Source: Marinobacter zhanjiangensis (GTDB lineage Bacteria; Pseudomonadota; Gammaproteobacteria; Pseudomonadales; Oleiphilaceae). From it: a stretch of 64,000 nt of DNA. The translations under genes and the position numbers were made by a program. Every line of letters begins with the position of its first letter. Position 1 is the stretch's first letter. Shown here in pieces: positions 49,707-59,995 of this stretch. The stretch lies in assembly GCF_014651935.1 (NCBI RefSeq), contig NZ_BMXV01000005.1, positions 124,001 to 188,000 of the forward strand, read 5' to 3'. The notes below the pieces were generated by a model. The model had not been told where the DNA came from. It saw only the letters and a program-made list of their open reading frames with translations, and made no database searches.

Positions 49707-50588
49707 ATGGGTTCCAAGTCAATCGCCGGTCTGGCGGGAGCTTTAATCGTTATCCTGCTGGTTCTCTCAAGCGTATTCATCATTCCTGAGACACACCGGG
49801 GCGTGGTGCTTCGGTTCGGGGAGTTGATTGAGACAGATATTGAGGCGGGCCTTCACTTCAAGGTCCCGGTAGTGGACGAGGTCAGAAAGTTCGATGTGCG
49901 TCTGCTGACCACCGATCTGCCTGCCAAGCAGTATCTGACCATTGAGAAAAAGCCGCTGGATGTCGATTCCTATGTCGCCTGGCATATTCAGGATGTCGAT
50001 CAGTACTATCGCGCTACCGGAGGGGATGAGCTGCGGGCGGAATCCCTGTTGCTCTCCCGTATCGACAATGGGCTGCGGGACGAATTCGGTGTCCGGACCA
50101 TGTATGAGGTGGTTTCCGGTGAGCGGGATGAATTGATGTCGATGCTGCAGTCTCAGGTCAATGAGCGCGTCCGGGAAGCGTTCGGTATCGAAGTGGTTGA
50201 TATCCGGATCAAGGCAATTGAACTGCCCCAGTCTGTGCGGGAAAATGTATTCCGTCGCATGGCGACAGAGCGCGAGAAGCTCGCCCAGGAATATCGGTCC
50301 CGGGGCCGGGAGTTGGCTGAAGGCATTCGTGCAGACGCGGATCGGCAGCGTACCGTGGTGTTGGCCGAGGCTTTCGCCAAGGCAGAAGAGTTGCGAGGCG
50401 AGGGTGATGGTCAGGCGGCCGAAACCTACGCCGAAGCCTATTCATCGAATGGTGAATTCTATAGCTTCTATCGCAGTCTCGAGGCTTATCGTAAAACCTT
50501 TGCCAACAAGGATGATCTGATGGTAATCGACTCTGACAGCAAATTTCTTAAATACCTGGAAGAGCCGGTGAATACCGCGACACCATAG
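49707..50588 (+). CDS. hflC: FtsH protease modulator HflC
   Basis: This 293-residue SPFH protein pairs with HflK. It has an N-terminal signal anchor (GALIVILLVLSSVFII) and a band-7 domain. The family segment RSRGRELAEGIRADADRQ is present, with EAYSSNGEFYSFYRSLEAYR and DSDSKFLKYL near the end. It is translated from the same mRNA as hflK. Confidence 0.96.
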   Translation: MGSKSIAGLAGALIVILLVLSSVFIIPETHRGVVLRFGELIETDIEAGLHFKVPVVDEVRKFDVRLLTTDLPAKQYLTIEKKPLDVDSYVAWHIQDVDQYYRATGGDELRAESLLLSRIDNGLRDEFGVRTMYEVVSGERDELMSMLQSQVNERVREAFGIEVVDIRIKAIELPQSVRENVFRRMATEREKLAQEYRSRGRELAEGIRADADRQRTVVLAEAFAKAEELRGEGDGQAAETYAEAYSSNGEFYSFYRSLEAYRKTFANKDDLMVIDSDSKFLKYLEEPVNTATP

Positions 50589-50619
50589 TTCCCTGAATTT
50601 CTTCAGACGGAACCACCAG

Positions 50620-50662
50620 CCAGCAACCAACGGTCCTTGCACCTGAGGTTGCTGGTTTTTTT
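50620..50662 (+). terminator. Intrinsic terminator after hflC
   Basis: CCAGCAACC and GGTTGCTGG form a perfect stem separated by 18 bases, followed by seven T residues. It ends the hflKC transcript. Confidence 0.9.
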
Positions 50663-50782
50663 GGGGCCTGCAAAAGTGTAGAATCCTTCGGGTTTGGGTA
50701 AATACCGGTGACCGCCAATGCCCGTGCCCGGAACTTCCGGATTCCCCAGCCCACCCTGAATTCAGCAGAAGGTAAACAGGTT

Positions 50783-51973
50783 ATGACGGTTTCTGACCGC
50801 TGGCTACTCCCGGATGGTGTCGAGGATATTCTGCCGCCACTGGCGGGCCAGATTGAGTCCCTGCGCCGGGAAGTGATGGATACCTGCCAGCGCTGGGGTT
50901 ACCAGCTGGTGATTCCGCCGCTGATTGAATACCTGGAGTCCCTGTTTACCGGCACCGGCCATGACCTGGCCCTGCAGACTTTCAAGCTGACTGATCAGCT
51001 CACCGGACGCATGATGGGTGTTCGTGCCGACATGACGCCCCAGGCGGCCCGCATCGATGCCCACACCCTGCACCAGGAAGGCATTACCCGTCTTTGCTAT
51101 GCCGGCCATGTGCTCCATGCCCGGCCCCAGCACATGCTGACCGGGCGTACGCCGATCCAGGCCGGTTGCGAGCTGTTCGGCAGTGCCTCGGAAGAGGCCG
51201 ATCTGGAAGTCATCCGGCTGATGCTGGAGGCCCTGCGAGTGGCAGGCATCAATGAGGTACATCTGGATCTCGCCCACGTGGCCATTTACCAGTCGCTGAT
51301 CGAGGCGGCGGAGTTTGACGAGCAGACCGAGGCGGCGATTTTCGATGCCATGGCCCGCAAGTCGATTCCCGAGCTGGACCAGTTGCTGGGCGATTGTCCG
51401 CCCGGGTCACCCGGCGCTCTGCTGCGGGAGCTGGCGCGGGTCAGTGGTGGCCGTGATGCCCTGAAGAAGGCGCGCAAAGCAATGGCCGGCGCCCCGAAGA
51501 CGGTTCTCAGGGCACTGGATCAGCTGCAGCGGGTGTCGGACTATCTGAAGGTCAGCCACCCGGATCTGAAGCTCGGTTTCGATTTCTGCGAGTTGCGTGG
51601 CTACAACTACCATACCGGGCTGGTATTCGCGGTCTATGTGCCCGGCTACGGTGACGCGGTGGGCAAGGGCGGCCGTTACGACGCCATCGGCCAGGATTTT
51701 GGCCGCGCCCGGCCGGCCACCGGCTTCAGTCTGGATGTCAGGGCGCTGGTCGCCCTGGGGCGCCATCAGGCCCCACGGGCCGCCGCGGCCATCTGGGCGC
51801 CGGCGGATCCTGACCCTGCGTTGGGCGCCACCATCGCGGGCCTGCGCATGACGGAAACCGTCGTGCGGGCGCTGCCGGAGGATGTCAGCGTTAACCCCGC
51901 AGAGCGGGGCTGTGACCGGATCCTGGTCAAGCGTGGCGGCCAATGGGTTGTTGAACACATCGGGGCGTGCTGA
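50783..51973 (+). CDS. hisZ: ATP phosphoribosyltransferase regulatory subunit HisZ
   Basis: This 396-residue paralogue of histidyl-tRNA synthetase lacks aminoacylation and serves as the regulatory subunit for short-form HisG in histidine synthesis. Motifs such as LLPDGVEDILPP, RADMTPQAARID and GYNYHTGLVFAVYVPG are present. The anticodon-binding domain of a true HisRS is missing. hisG is not in the window. I chose the ATG at 50783 (MTVSDRWLLPDG). Confidence 0.94.
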   Translation: MTVSDRWLLPDGVEDILPPLAGQIESLRREVMDTCQRWGYQLVIPPLIEYLESLFTGTGHDLALQTFKLTDQLTGRMMGVRADMTPQAARIDAHTLHQEGITRLCYAGHVLHARPQHMLTGRTPIQAGCELFGSASEEADLEVIRLMLEALRVAGINEVHLDLAHVAIYQSLIEAAEFDEQTEAAIFDAMARKSIPELDQLLGDCPPGSPGALLRELARVSGGRDALKKARKAMAGAPKTVLRALDQLQRVSDYLKVSHPDLKLGFDFCELRGYNYHTGLVFAVYVPGYGDAVGKGGRYDAIGQDFGRARPATGFSLDVRALVALGRHQAPRAAAAIWAPADPDPALGATIAGLRMTETVVRALPEDVSVNPAERGCDRILVKRGGQWVVEHIGAC

Positions 51974-51974
51974 G

Positions 51975-51992
51975 CCGGGCGAACGCCCGGTT
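51975..51992 (+). terminator. Possible hairpin after hisZ
   Basis: CCGGGCG and CGCCCGG form a stem with a two-base loop directly after the hisZ stop. Only two T residues follow, so it is a weak terminator candidate. Confidence 0.35.
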
Positions 51993-52049
51993 CACCGATA
52001 CGCCTGCATTCATTTTTGACAGTGGCCGGTCCCTGGCCGGATGGTATGA

Positions 52050-53354
<1,305 letters not shown>

Positions 53355-53381
53355 TCCTTTAACCAGGCTCTATTGATCGTC

Positions 53382-53418
53382 AAAAGCCCCTGAAGCGGCC
53401 ATCGCTCAGGGGCTTTCG
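53382..53418. terminator. Bidirectional terminator between purA and cmoB
   Basis: AAAAGCCCCTGA and TCAGGGGCTTT form an 11-base-pair stem with a 12-base loop between the convergent purA and cmoB genes. Confidence 0.88.
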
Positions 53419-53434
53419 TATTTCAGGCGTAGGA

Positions 53435-54430
53435 TTATCCGGGCTTGCGGGCGATAATGGTTGCCCTGCGGGGGCCGGGATAACCTTCGATAGTGCGGGT
53501 GGGGTCATTCGGATCCAGGAAATGTTCCAGCGACTGGAACTGCATCCAGTCCGTGGCCCGCTGCTCTTCCGTGGTGGTTATCGTCATATCCACCACTCTC
53601 GCTTCTTCCAGGCCGGCCCGGGCCATCCACCTCAGCAGGGTATCGCAGGACGGCAGGAACCAGACGTTGCGCATGCGGCCGTAGCGGTCCTCGGGCATCA
53701 GGGTATATCCCTGCGGGCCTTCCACCACCAGGGTCTCGAGGACCAGTTCACCGCCGGGGCGCAGGGTATCCTTCAGTTCCAGCAGATGGTCGATGGGCGA
53801 ACGCCGGTGATAGAGCACGCCCATGGAAAAGGTGGTATCAAAATATTCCAGGGGTCGGGCCAGCTCCTCGATACGCAGTGGCAGCAGGTCGACCGGTGAC
53901 GCCGGCTGGTAACGTTTTACCGCCAGAAACTGGCACAGGAACAGCAGGCCCGGATCGATACCGATCACTTCCGCCGCGCCGGCGCCGAACATGCGCCACA
54001 GGTGGTAGCCGGAACCGCACCCCACATCGAGTACGCGGCGACCTTCCAGGCTGGAGAGGGCCGGCGCCACCCGGTCCCATTTCCAGTCGGAGCGCCACTC
54101 GGTGTCGATCAGGGTGCCGAAGAAGCGGAACGGGCCCTTGCGCCAGGGCATCAGCCCCCGCAAGCCCTGTTCCATTTGTTCCGATTCCGGGCTCGACAGG
54201 GGCACCAGGCTGTCCACCGTCACTTCGCTGCGATCATTGTAGACAATCGCATCCCGCCGGTCGGGCAGTTGATTCAGGGCAGCCTGCCAGCGGGGCAGGT
54301 CACCATGGGGGTTCTCTACAAAGCGGCGATGCAGTTGTTGGTGGATGGCTTCCGCCCAGTCCTGCCAGCCTTCCTTCTCAAGGCGCAGCAGCATGTCTGA
54401 CCAGGTGGTCCGCCAGTTGAACTCCGCCAT
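53435..54430 (-). CDS. cmoB: tRNA U34 carboxymethyltransferase CmoB
   Basis: This enzyme transfers the carboxymethyl group from carboxy-SAM to 5-hydroxyuridine at position 34, giving cmo5U. The 331-residue protein shows the family N-terminus ([10 protein letters not shown]), the SAM-fold motif [20 protein letters not shown], and [12 protein letters not shown]. The C-terminal [19 protein letters not shown] stretch ([15 protein letters not shown]) is typical. I chose the ATG at 54430 with AGGAG upstream; a start at 54487 lies inside cmoA. Confidence 0.95.
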   Translation of the reverse strand: MAEFNWRTTWSDMLLRLEKEGWQDWAEAIHQQLHRRFVENPHGDLPRWQAALNQLPDRRDAIVYNDRSEVTVDSLVPLSSPESEQMEQGLRGLMPWRKGPFRFFGTLIDTEWRSDWKWDRVAPALSSLEGRRVLDVGCGSGYHLWRMFGAGAAEVIGIDPGLLFLCQFLAVKRYQPASPVDLLPLRIEELARPLEYFDTTFSMGVLYHRRSPIDHLLELKDTLRPGGELVLETLVVEGPQGYTLMPEDRYGRMRNVWFLPSCDTLLRWMARAGLEEARVVDMTITTTEEQRATDWMQFQSLEHFLDPNDPTRTIEGYPGPRRATIIARKPG

Positions 54431-54444
54431 TGTCAGCTCCTCAG

Positions 54445-55206
54445 TCAGGCCGGCTTGAAGGCCAGCATGGATACGAAATTGAAGCACTGGTACCAGACCA
54501 TGATGTTCTCGAACCCGGCCTGTTCCAGCCGTTGGCGGTGTTGTGCCAGTGTTTCGGGAATCAGTACCTGTTCCAGGGCTGAACGTTTCTGGCTGATCTC
54601 CATGTCGGAGTAGCCATTGGCGCGCTTGAACTCGTGGTGCAGGCGGGTCTGGGTATCCTGCTCGTTGGCGCTCTCGAAGCGGATTTTTTCCGACAGGATC
54701 AGTACACCACCGGGGCGCGTGGCCGCCGCGATGCGCGCCAGCAATTCGACGCGCCGCTCCGGATCCACAAACTGCAGGGTGAAGTTCAGTGTGGTGACCG
54801 AGGCGTTCTCGATGGGGGTGTCGAGGATATCCTCGCAGCGTAACTCCACCGGCAGCGGGTGATCGTCGAGGGCGATGAAGTGCTCACATCGCTCGATCAT
54901 GGCGTCGGAGTTGTCCACCCCTGTCAGGGTGCAGCCGGAGGCCGGCATGCCATGGCGCATGGCCAGGGTCGACGCGCCCAGGGAGCATCCCAGGTCGTAA
55001 CAGCGGGATCCGGGTTGCACATACTGCTCGGTAATCACCTGAATCATCGGGATGATGGTGGTGTAGCCGGGCACCGAGCGCCGGATCATGTCCGGGAAGA
55101 CCCGGGCCACGGCGGCATCGAAGCGGAAATCCTGTCGCGGCTGGTCCGCCGCGTACAGGGTATCCAGGGCCTGGGCGGATTTTGTCGGTTTGCGGTTATC
55201 GGTCAT
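54445..55206 (-). CDS. cmoA: Carboxy-SAM synthase CmoA
   Basis: This 253-residue enzyme makes carboxy-S-adenosylmethionine from SAM and prephenate for CmoB. It has [23 protein letters not shown] near the N-terminus, the SAM motif [16 protein letters not shown], and NFTLQFVDP with a C-terminal [12 protein letters not shown] chose the ATG at 55206 ([12 protein letters not shown]). The gene sits between a small membrane-protein gene and cmoB with 10- to 14-base gaps. Confidence 0.95.
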   Translation of the reverse strand: MTDNRKPTKSAQALDTLYAADQPRQDFRFDAAVARVFPDMIRRSVPGYTTIIPMIQVITEQYVQPGSRCYDLGCSLGASTLAMRHGMPASGCTLTGVDNSDAMIERCEHFIALDDHPLPVELRCEDILDTPIENASVTTLNFTLQFVDPERRVELLARIAAATRPGGVLILSEKIRFESANEQDTQTRLHHEFKRANGYSDMEISQKRSALEQVLIPETLAQHRQRLEQAGFENIMVWYQCFNFVSMLAFKPA

Positions 55207-55216
55207 GGGGTTGCTG

Positions 55217-55582
55217 TCACTCGTTATCCTGACCGGCCTGGTCGTTCTGGCCGCCATTTTTGCCCAGTGCCATCGGGTGGCAGCGCACGCCACGGTTCTT
55301 GTAGTCCACCAGGATGCCCCGGTACTCGGGGTCCGCGTCGGCGGCAATGGCCAGGAAGCCGTTCTCGCAGGTGGCATGCAGTTCCGACAGCCGGGAGGAC
55401 ATGCGAAACGGCTCGTCCGGGGTAATGTGGATGGCCTCGAACTGGCCCACCGGCACATGGTCCTTGTTGTCGCTGTGGCTGATCTTGCCACTGAGCTCCA
55501 GCACCAGGACGGTGCCAATAATGCTGGCGATCGCGGTAACGATCAGGCTGCGGATGGTAAACGTGGCCTCGCGTTGGCTCAT
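55217..55582 (-). CDS. Small single-helix membrane protein of unknown function
   Basis: This 121-residue protein has an N-terminal hydrophobic helix (SLIVTAIASIIGTVLVLEL) and a soluble part that includes FEAIHITPDEPFRMSS and two cysteines. It is probably anchored in the inner membrane with the rest in the periplasm. I do not recognise a family. A GGAG lies six bases before the ATG. It starts the srkA-cmoA gap, ending ten bases before cmoA, so a co-transcribed gene is likely. Confidence 0.75.
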   Translation of the reverse strand: MSQREATFTIRSLIVTAIASIIGTVLVLELSGKISHSDNKDHVPVGQFEAIHITPDEPFRMSSRLSELHATCENGFLAIAADADPEYRGILVDYKNRGVRCHPMALGKNGGQNDQAGQDNE

Positions 55583-55613
55583 GGTGTCTCCGAATGCATG
55601 GCAGAGGGGGTTA

Positions 55614-55633
55614 AGTGTCCCGTCCGGGACACT
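55614..55633. repeat. Perfect 20-base palindrome
   Basis: AGTGTCCCG and CGGGACACT form a perfect inverted repeat with a two-base centre, overlapping the first bases of the srkA stop. It matches the extreme ends of the element at 62504-62683, so it may be a collapsed remnant or a small hairpin. Confidence 0.55.
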
Positions 55634-56651
55634 AGTACTGGCCGGGAATGTTCAGCACCGGCCCCTGCAGGGCGGCAAGCTGTTCCCGCAGTGACAGAAT
55701 CTGGTCGGACCAGAACCGGGGCTGGGCGAACCAGGGAAAGAAGCGGGGAAAGGCCGGGTCGTCCCAGCGCTGGGCCAGCCAGGCGCAGTGGGAAAGCTGG
55801 CGGTAGCAGCGCAACGGCTCGATCAGATAGCGTTCCCGGCGGTTGAAGTCCCGGAACATTTCGTAGCCTTCCAGCAGCTCACCGAACTGCAGGCTGCGTT
55901 CCTGGTCGTCGCCGTTAAGCAGCAGCCAGAGGTCCTGAATGGCCGGCCCGCTGCGGCAGTCGTCCAGATCCACGAACAGCAGCCGGTCTTCCCTCACCAG
56001 GATGTTGCCGGCGTGGCAATCGCCGTGCAGGCGGATGCTGGTCAGTTCGCCGGCTTCCTCGACAAGGCGGGCGCAGCCGTCGATCAGGTCCGGAATCAGA
56101 CTGTCCCAGGCCGGGCGAAGATCCTTCGGTACCCAGTCATTTTCCGTCAGGTAGCGGCTGAAATCGGTAATGGCGGGCAGGATCGACATGGCAGGCCGGT
56201 GCCGGAACGGTTTGCTGGCGCCGATATTGTGTAGCTGCCCCAGCCACTGGCCCAGCCGATAGAGGGTGTCCGGGGTGCTGGTGTCCGGTGCGTGCCCTCC
56301 GCGCTGGGGAAATACCGCAAACAGGAACTCCCCGCCACGCCCCAGGGTGCCGCCGGAGGGAAGCCGCAGCGGCGCCACCACCGGCACGCCGGCTTCTTCC
56401 AGTTCCAGGGTGAAGTCATGCTCCTCGCGGATCTGCGCTTCAGTCCAGCGGCCGGGGCGGTAGAACTTGGCGATCACCGGCTGGGCATCATCGAGACCGA
56501 TCTGGTAGACCCGGTTCTCGTAACTGTTCAGGGCGAACAGCCGGCCGCTGACGGGAAACCCCTCGTCCTCCACCGCATCCAGGAGAACGTCCGGTTTCAG
56601 GGCGTCGTAGGGATGGCTGCTGGCACTGGCCGACTGTTGGTCCGAGGACAT
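55632..56651 (-). CDS. srkA: Stress response serine/threonine kinase SrkA (YihE)
   Basis: This 339-residue APH/choline-kinase-fold enzyme matches E. coli YihE, which protects against stress-triggered death. The core motifs are FYRPGRWTEAQIREEH, the catalytic HGDCHAGNIL, and FVDLDDCRSGPAIQDLW. The end FWSDQILSLREQLAALQGPVLN is close to that family. It is the first gene of the minus-strand run to cmoB. A MITE-like element lies in its upstream region. Confidence 0.92.
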   Translation of the reverse strand: MSSDQQSASASSHPYDALKPDVLLDAVEDEGFPVSGRLFALNSYENRVYQIGLDDAQPVIAKFYRPGRWTEAQIREEHDFTLELEEAGVPVVAPLRLPSGGTLGRGGEFLFAVFPQRGGHAPDTSTPDTLYRLGQWLGQLHNIGASKPFRHRPAMSILPAITDFSRYLTENDWVPKDLRPAWDSLIPDLIDGCARLVEEAGELTSIRLHGDCHAGNILVREDRLLFVDLDDCRSGPAIQDLWLLLNGDDQERSLQFGELLEGYEMFRDFNRRERYLIEPLRCYRQLSHCAWLAQRWDDPAFPRFFPWFAQPRFWSDQILSLREQLAALQGPVLNIPGQY

Positions 56652-56720
56652 GGTGCTCCCGTTGCGTCTTGCGAATAAGAGAGACAGTATACCGTTTCTG
56701 TTGCCGACAGTTCAGTGCTG

Positions 56721-56982
56721 GTGTGCCTTAACACAAGTTTATCGATTGTCAGCGAGCCTGTGTGAACGTTGGGCAAGGCGCACGAGTGCAGGACTGGTGG
56801 GCCAATTCAAGCGAGTGCAACACAGCCCAACGTTCACACAGGCTCGCCCTGCGGGAGTCCGCCATGCCCCTCAGGCCGGTGTTGCGCCTCTTGGCAAGGG
56901 AACCACCCTTACCGGCGAGTCGCGCCTTGGCCTGAGGGGCATGGCGGGCTCTGACAGTCGAGAAACTTGTGTTAAGGCACAC
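56721..56982. mobile_element. MITE-like palindromic element A (262 bp)
   Basis: Terminal inverted repeats of 32 bases (56721-56752 and 56951-56982) match at 30 positions and begin with GTGTGCCTTAACACAAGTTT. Two further perfect inverted repeats lie inside (56752-56774 with 56825-56847, and 56859-56877 with 56929-56947). No transposase is encoded. It fills the gap between the divergent srkA and flavoprotein genes and ends 15 bases before the TTG start. Confidence 0.88.
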
Positions 56983-56997
56983 TAAGAAGGAGATGTT

Positions 56998-58101
56998 TTG
57001 GAAACCCTGGAAATCGATACCGTGGTGATCGGCGCCGGCGTGGTGGGGCTGGCGGTAGCCCGTGAGCTGGCCCGGGCGGGCCAGCAGGTTATTGTGCTGG
57101 AAGGCGCCGGACACTTTGGCGAGGGTATTTCGTCGCGAAACAGCGAGGTGATCCACGCCGGCCTCTATTATCCGCAAGGCTCTCTCAAGGCCCGCCTTTG
57201 TATAGAGGGCAGGGAGCTTCTATACGATTACTGCCAGCGTTTCCCGGTAGGCCACCGTCAGACCGGCAAATGGCTAATCGCCAGCGACCACAGTCAGCTT
57301 GAGCGGCTTGATCAGGTGCATCGGGCGGCTCAGGCCAACGGCGTCGGGCTGCAGGTGGCGGAACAGGACCAGCTGGCCCGGCAACTGCCGCATGTCACCG
57401 CGGCGGCCGGACTGTTTTCGCCACGCACCGGCATTATCAGCAGCCATGACCTGATGGTATCGCTGCTTGGCGAGCTGGAGGCAGAGGGCGGTCAGCTGGT
57501 CTGCCACGCACCGGTCGAGTCGGCTGCAAGCGATGGCCAGGGGCACTGGCTGACGGTGGGCGGTGCCGCGCCCTGCGAGTTACGCTGCCGGCGAGTGGTG
57601 AACGCCTCCGGCCTGGCTGCCATAGACTTGGCCCGGTCATGGCAGGGCCAGGACCCGTCAACCTGTCCGCAGGCCTGGTATGCCCGGGGCGTGTACTTTG
57701 CCTACAGTGGCAAACACCCCTTCGACACCCTGATCTATCCGGTGCCGGAACCCGGCGGACTGGGCGTGCACCTGACCCTGGATCTGGCCGGCCAGGCCCG
57801 CTTCGGCCCCGATGTGGAGTGGATTCCGGAGCCCGACTATACCGTTGACCCGGAGCGCCGCAGTGCCTTTGCCAAGTCCATCCGGCGCTGGTGGCCGGGG
57901 CTGGATCCTGACCGGTTGCAGCCGGCCTACGCCGGGGTGCGACCCAAGCTGGCGGGACCGGACGCGGGTTTCATGGATTTTCGCATCGACGACGAACGCC
58001 ACCACGGCATTGCCGGACTGGTACACCTGCTGGGCATTGAGTCACCTGGGTTAACTGCCAGTCTGGCTATCGCCCGCGAGGTCAGAGAACGACTGGCCTG
58101 A
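56998..58101 (+). CDS. FAD-dependent oxidoreductase, L-2-hydroxyglutarate oxidase-like (LhgO/YgaF)
   Basis: This 367-residue flavoprotein of the DAO family has the Rossmann motif VVIGAGVVGLAVARELA at the start, the family segment SSRNSEVIHAGLYYPQGSLKA, and GVRPKLAGPDAGFMDF near the end. This layout fits L-2-hydroxyglutarate oxidase (LhgO/YgaF), which passes electrons to quinones. The start is a TTG five bases after AAGGAGAT, unusual but well supported. The 3' end overlaps comF by 51 bases on the other strand. Confidence 0.88.
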   Translation: METLEIDTVVIGAGVVGLAVARELARAGQQVIVLEGAGHFGEGISSRNSEVIHAGLYYPQGSLKARLCIEGRELLYDYCQRFPVGHRQTGKWLIASDHSQLERLDQVHRAAQANGVGLQVAEQDQLARQLPHVTAAAGLFSPRTGIISSHDLMVSLLGELEAEGGQLVCHAPVESAASDGQGHWLTVGGAAPCELRCRRVVNASGLAAIDLARSWQGQDPSTCPQAWYARGVYFAYSGKHPFDTLIYPVPEPGGLGVHLTLDLAGQARFGPDVEWIPEPDYTVDPERRSAFAKSIRRWWPGLDPDRLQPAYAGVRPKLAGPDAGFMDFRIDDERHHGIAGLVHLLGIESPGLTASLAIAREVRERLA

Positions 58102-58890
58102 GCGGGTTGATTGTGCCGGTGTTCGGGCCAGCGCCCAGATTTCCACGGTCTGTGCACCGTGTTGTCTTAGCAGGGCTGCCAGGGTGCGGGCCGTGGCGCC
58201 GGTGGTGACCACATCGTCCACCAATGCAACGTGGGCGGGCACCTCGCCAGTTACCTCGAAAATCCCTTTAAGGTTCGACAGCCGCTGTCGCCGGTCCAGG
58301 CCGGATTGGGCGGCAGTGGCACGGGTTCTTCTCAGCAACTCACTGCTCCAGGGGATGCCGGTGGCAAGGCTGAGCGTCTCGGCGATGTCCGCCGCCTGGT
58401 TGAAGCCACGCTTGCGCTGGCGCTTGCGGTGCATGGGGGCGGGGATCAGCAGTTGAGGTTGCGGGTTCGGGTCTTGCTCAATCGCCTGATGCACCAGGGC
58501 GCCGAAATCCGCCAATAACGGGCGGACAAAGTGCCGCTGCCCCCGGTATTTGTAATGGCCGATCATGCGGTCCACGGGAAACTGGTAGCACCAGGGGATG
58601 AAGGCCCGGGTAAAGGCCGGTGGTTGCCTGATGCATTCACCGCAGATGAGGCTGGCAGCGGGTGCCGCCAGGGTCAGCGGCAGTCCACAGCGGTAGCAGG
58701 CGGTGGTATTGCGCGGCAGGTCCTGCCGGCAGCCCGGGCAAAGTCCGTCGGTTGCATCGTGTGCCAGGCAGGTGACGCACAGATCCGGCAACAGTGGACG
58801 AGACCGGCGGGATTCTGGTGCGCGCCGGCCGGGAAATCGGTTAACCAGACGGTGAAATACGGTTGACAGGGAAGCGAGGGACTTTATCAT
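58051..58890 (-). CDS. comF: ComF family phosphoribosyltransferase-like protein
   Basis: This 279-residue protein has a zinc-ribbon N-terminus (CVTCLAHDATDGLCPGC and CYRCGLPL... CGEC) and a phosphoribosyltransferase fold with DLLIPAPMHRKRQRKRGFNQ-type residues and the PRPP loop VALVDDVVTTGATARTL. The family has roles in DNA uptake and replication restart. It is divergent from bioB over a short shared regulatory region. The ATG at 58890 (MIKSLASL) is chosen; an ATG at 58920 would start in the bioB regulatory site. Confidence 0.9.
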   Translation of the reverse strand: MIKSLASLSTVFHRLVNRFPGRRAPESRRSRPLLPDLCVTCLAHDATDGLCPGCRQDLPRNTTACYRCGLPLTLAAPAASLICGECIRQPPAFTRAFIPWCYQFPVDRMIGHYKYRGQRHFVRPLLADFGALVHQAIEQDPNPQPQLLIPAPMHRKRQRKRGFNQAADIAETLSLATGIPWSSELLRRTRATAAQSGLDRRQRLSNLKGIFEVTGEVPAHVALVDDVVTTGATARTLAALLRQHGAQTVEIWALARTPAQSTRSGQSFSDLAGDSQTGS

Positions 58891-58892
58891 GC

Positions 58893-58938
58893 GGTTTATC
58901 CGTAAACCTGATTCGCGCAAAAGTTAACAGGATAAACC
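58893..58938. promoter_or_regulatory. Nested dyad between comF and bioB, candidate BirA operator
   Basis: GGTTTATCC at 58893-58901 and GGATAAACC at 58930-58938 form a perfect outer dyad, with BirA-like halves CCGTAAACC at 58900-58908 and AGTTAACAG at 58922-58930 inside. The bioB ATG follows one base later. The spacing differs from E. coli. Confidence 0.45.
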
Positions 58939-58939
58939 C

Positions 58940-59995
58940 ATGACTGCTACCGCCATCCGACACGACTGGTCCCTTCAGGAAATCAACGAGCTGTTCGCGC
59001 TCCCCTTCAACGACCTGATCTTCCGGGCCCAGGGTGTCCACCGGCAGCATTTTGATCCCAACGAGGTTCAGGTCAGTACCCTGCTATCCATCAAGACCGG
59101 CGCCTGTCCGGAAGACTGCAAGTACTGCCCCCAGAGTGGCCACTACAACACCGGTCTGGAAAAGGAAAAGCTGCTGGAAATCGAGCAGGTAGTAGCGGAA
59201 GCCAGGGCCGCGAGAGAGAAGGGCGCTTCCCGGTTCTGCATGGGTGCTGCCTGGCGCAGTCCCACCAAAAAAGACATGCCCTATGTCACCGAAATGGTTC
59301 GTCAGGTGAAATCCCTGGGCCTGGAAACCTGCATGACCCTGGGCATGCTCAATGACGACCAGGCCACCGAACTGGCCGACGCGGGGCTGGACTACTACAA
59401 CCACAACCTGGATACCTCCGAGAAGTACTACAGCCACATCATCACCACCCGCACCTACCAGGATCGCCTGGATACCCTGGAGCGGGTCCGCAGTGCCGGC
59501 ATGAAGGTCTGCTGTGGTGGCATCATGGGCATGGGCGAGGATTCCGACGACCGTTCCGGTCTGCTGATGCAGCTGGCCAACCTGCCCCACCATCCGGAAA
59601 GCGTGCCCATCAACATGCTGGTCAAGGTCGCCGGTACCCCCATGGAGGACGTAGAAGACCTCGACCCCTTCGAGTTCGTACGTACCATCGCCGTGGCCCG
59701 AATCCTCATGCCGAACTCCCACGTGCGCCTGTCCGCCGGCCGCGAGGACATGAACGACCAGATGCAGGCCCTGTGCTTCCTGGCCGGTGCCAACTCCATC
59801 TTCTACGGCGAAAAACTGCTGACCACCGCCAACCCGGAAGCGGACCATGACCGCCAGCTGTTCAACCGTCTCGGTATCCGCCCGGAAGAGCGTGACGTCA
59901 ACCACACCGAAGACGAGCACGAAGAAGCCCTGGTTAACGCCCTGGAGGAAGAGCGCAACCGTCACCTGTTCTACGACGCCGCCCAGATCGCCTGA
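58940..59995 (+). CDS. bioB: Biotin synthase
   Basis: This 351-residue radical-SAM enzyme inserts sulfur into dethiobiotin. The radical-SAM cluster cysteines are Cys56, Cys60 and Cys63 in [11 protein letters not shown]. The second [2Fe-2S] cluster ligands lie in later cysteines such as CMTLGM and [10 protein letters not shown], with the arginine in RLSAGRE. It overlaps bioF by one base. A nested dyad just upstream could be its repressor site. Confidence 0.97.
   Translation: MTATAIRHDWSLQEINELFALPFNDLIFRAQGVHRQHFDPNEVQVSTLLSIKTGACPEDCKYCPQSGHYNTGLEKEKLLEIEQVVAEARAAREKGASRFCMGAAWRSPTKKDMPYVTEMVRQVKSLGLETCMTLGMLNDDQATELADAGLDYYNHNLDTSEKYYSHIITTRTYQDRLDTLERVRSAGMKVCCGGIMGMGEDSDDRSGLLMQLANLPHHPESVPINMLVKVAGTPMEDVEDLDPFEFVRTIAVARILMPNSHVRLSAGREDMNDQMQALCFLAGANSIFYGEKLLTTANPEADHDRQLFNRLGIRPEERDVNHTEDEHEEALVNALEEERNRHLFYDAAQIA

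Noticed and set aside
56749..57177. Open frames running through the 262-bp repeat element
   Set aside because: They are translations of the palindromic repeat, not genes.
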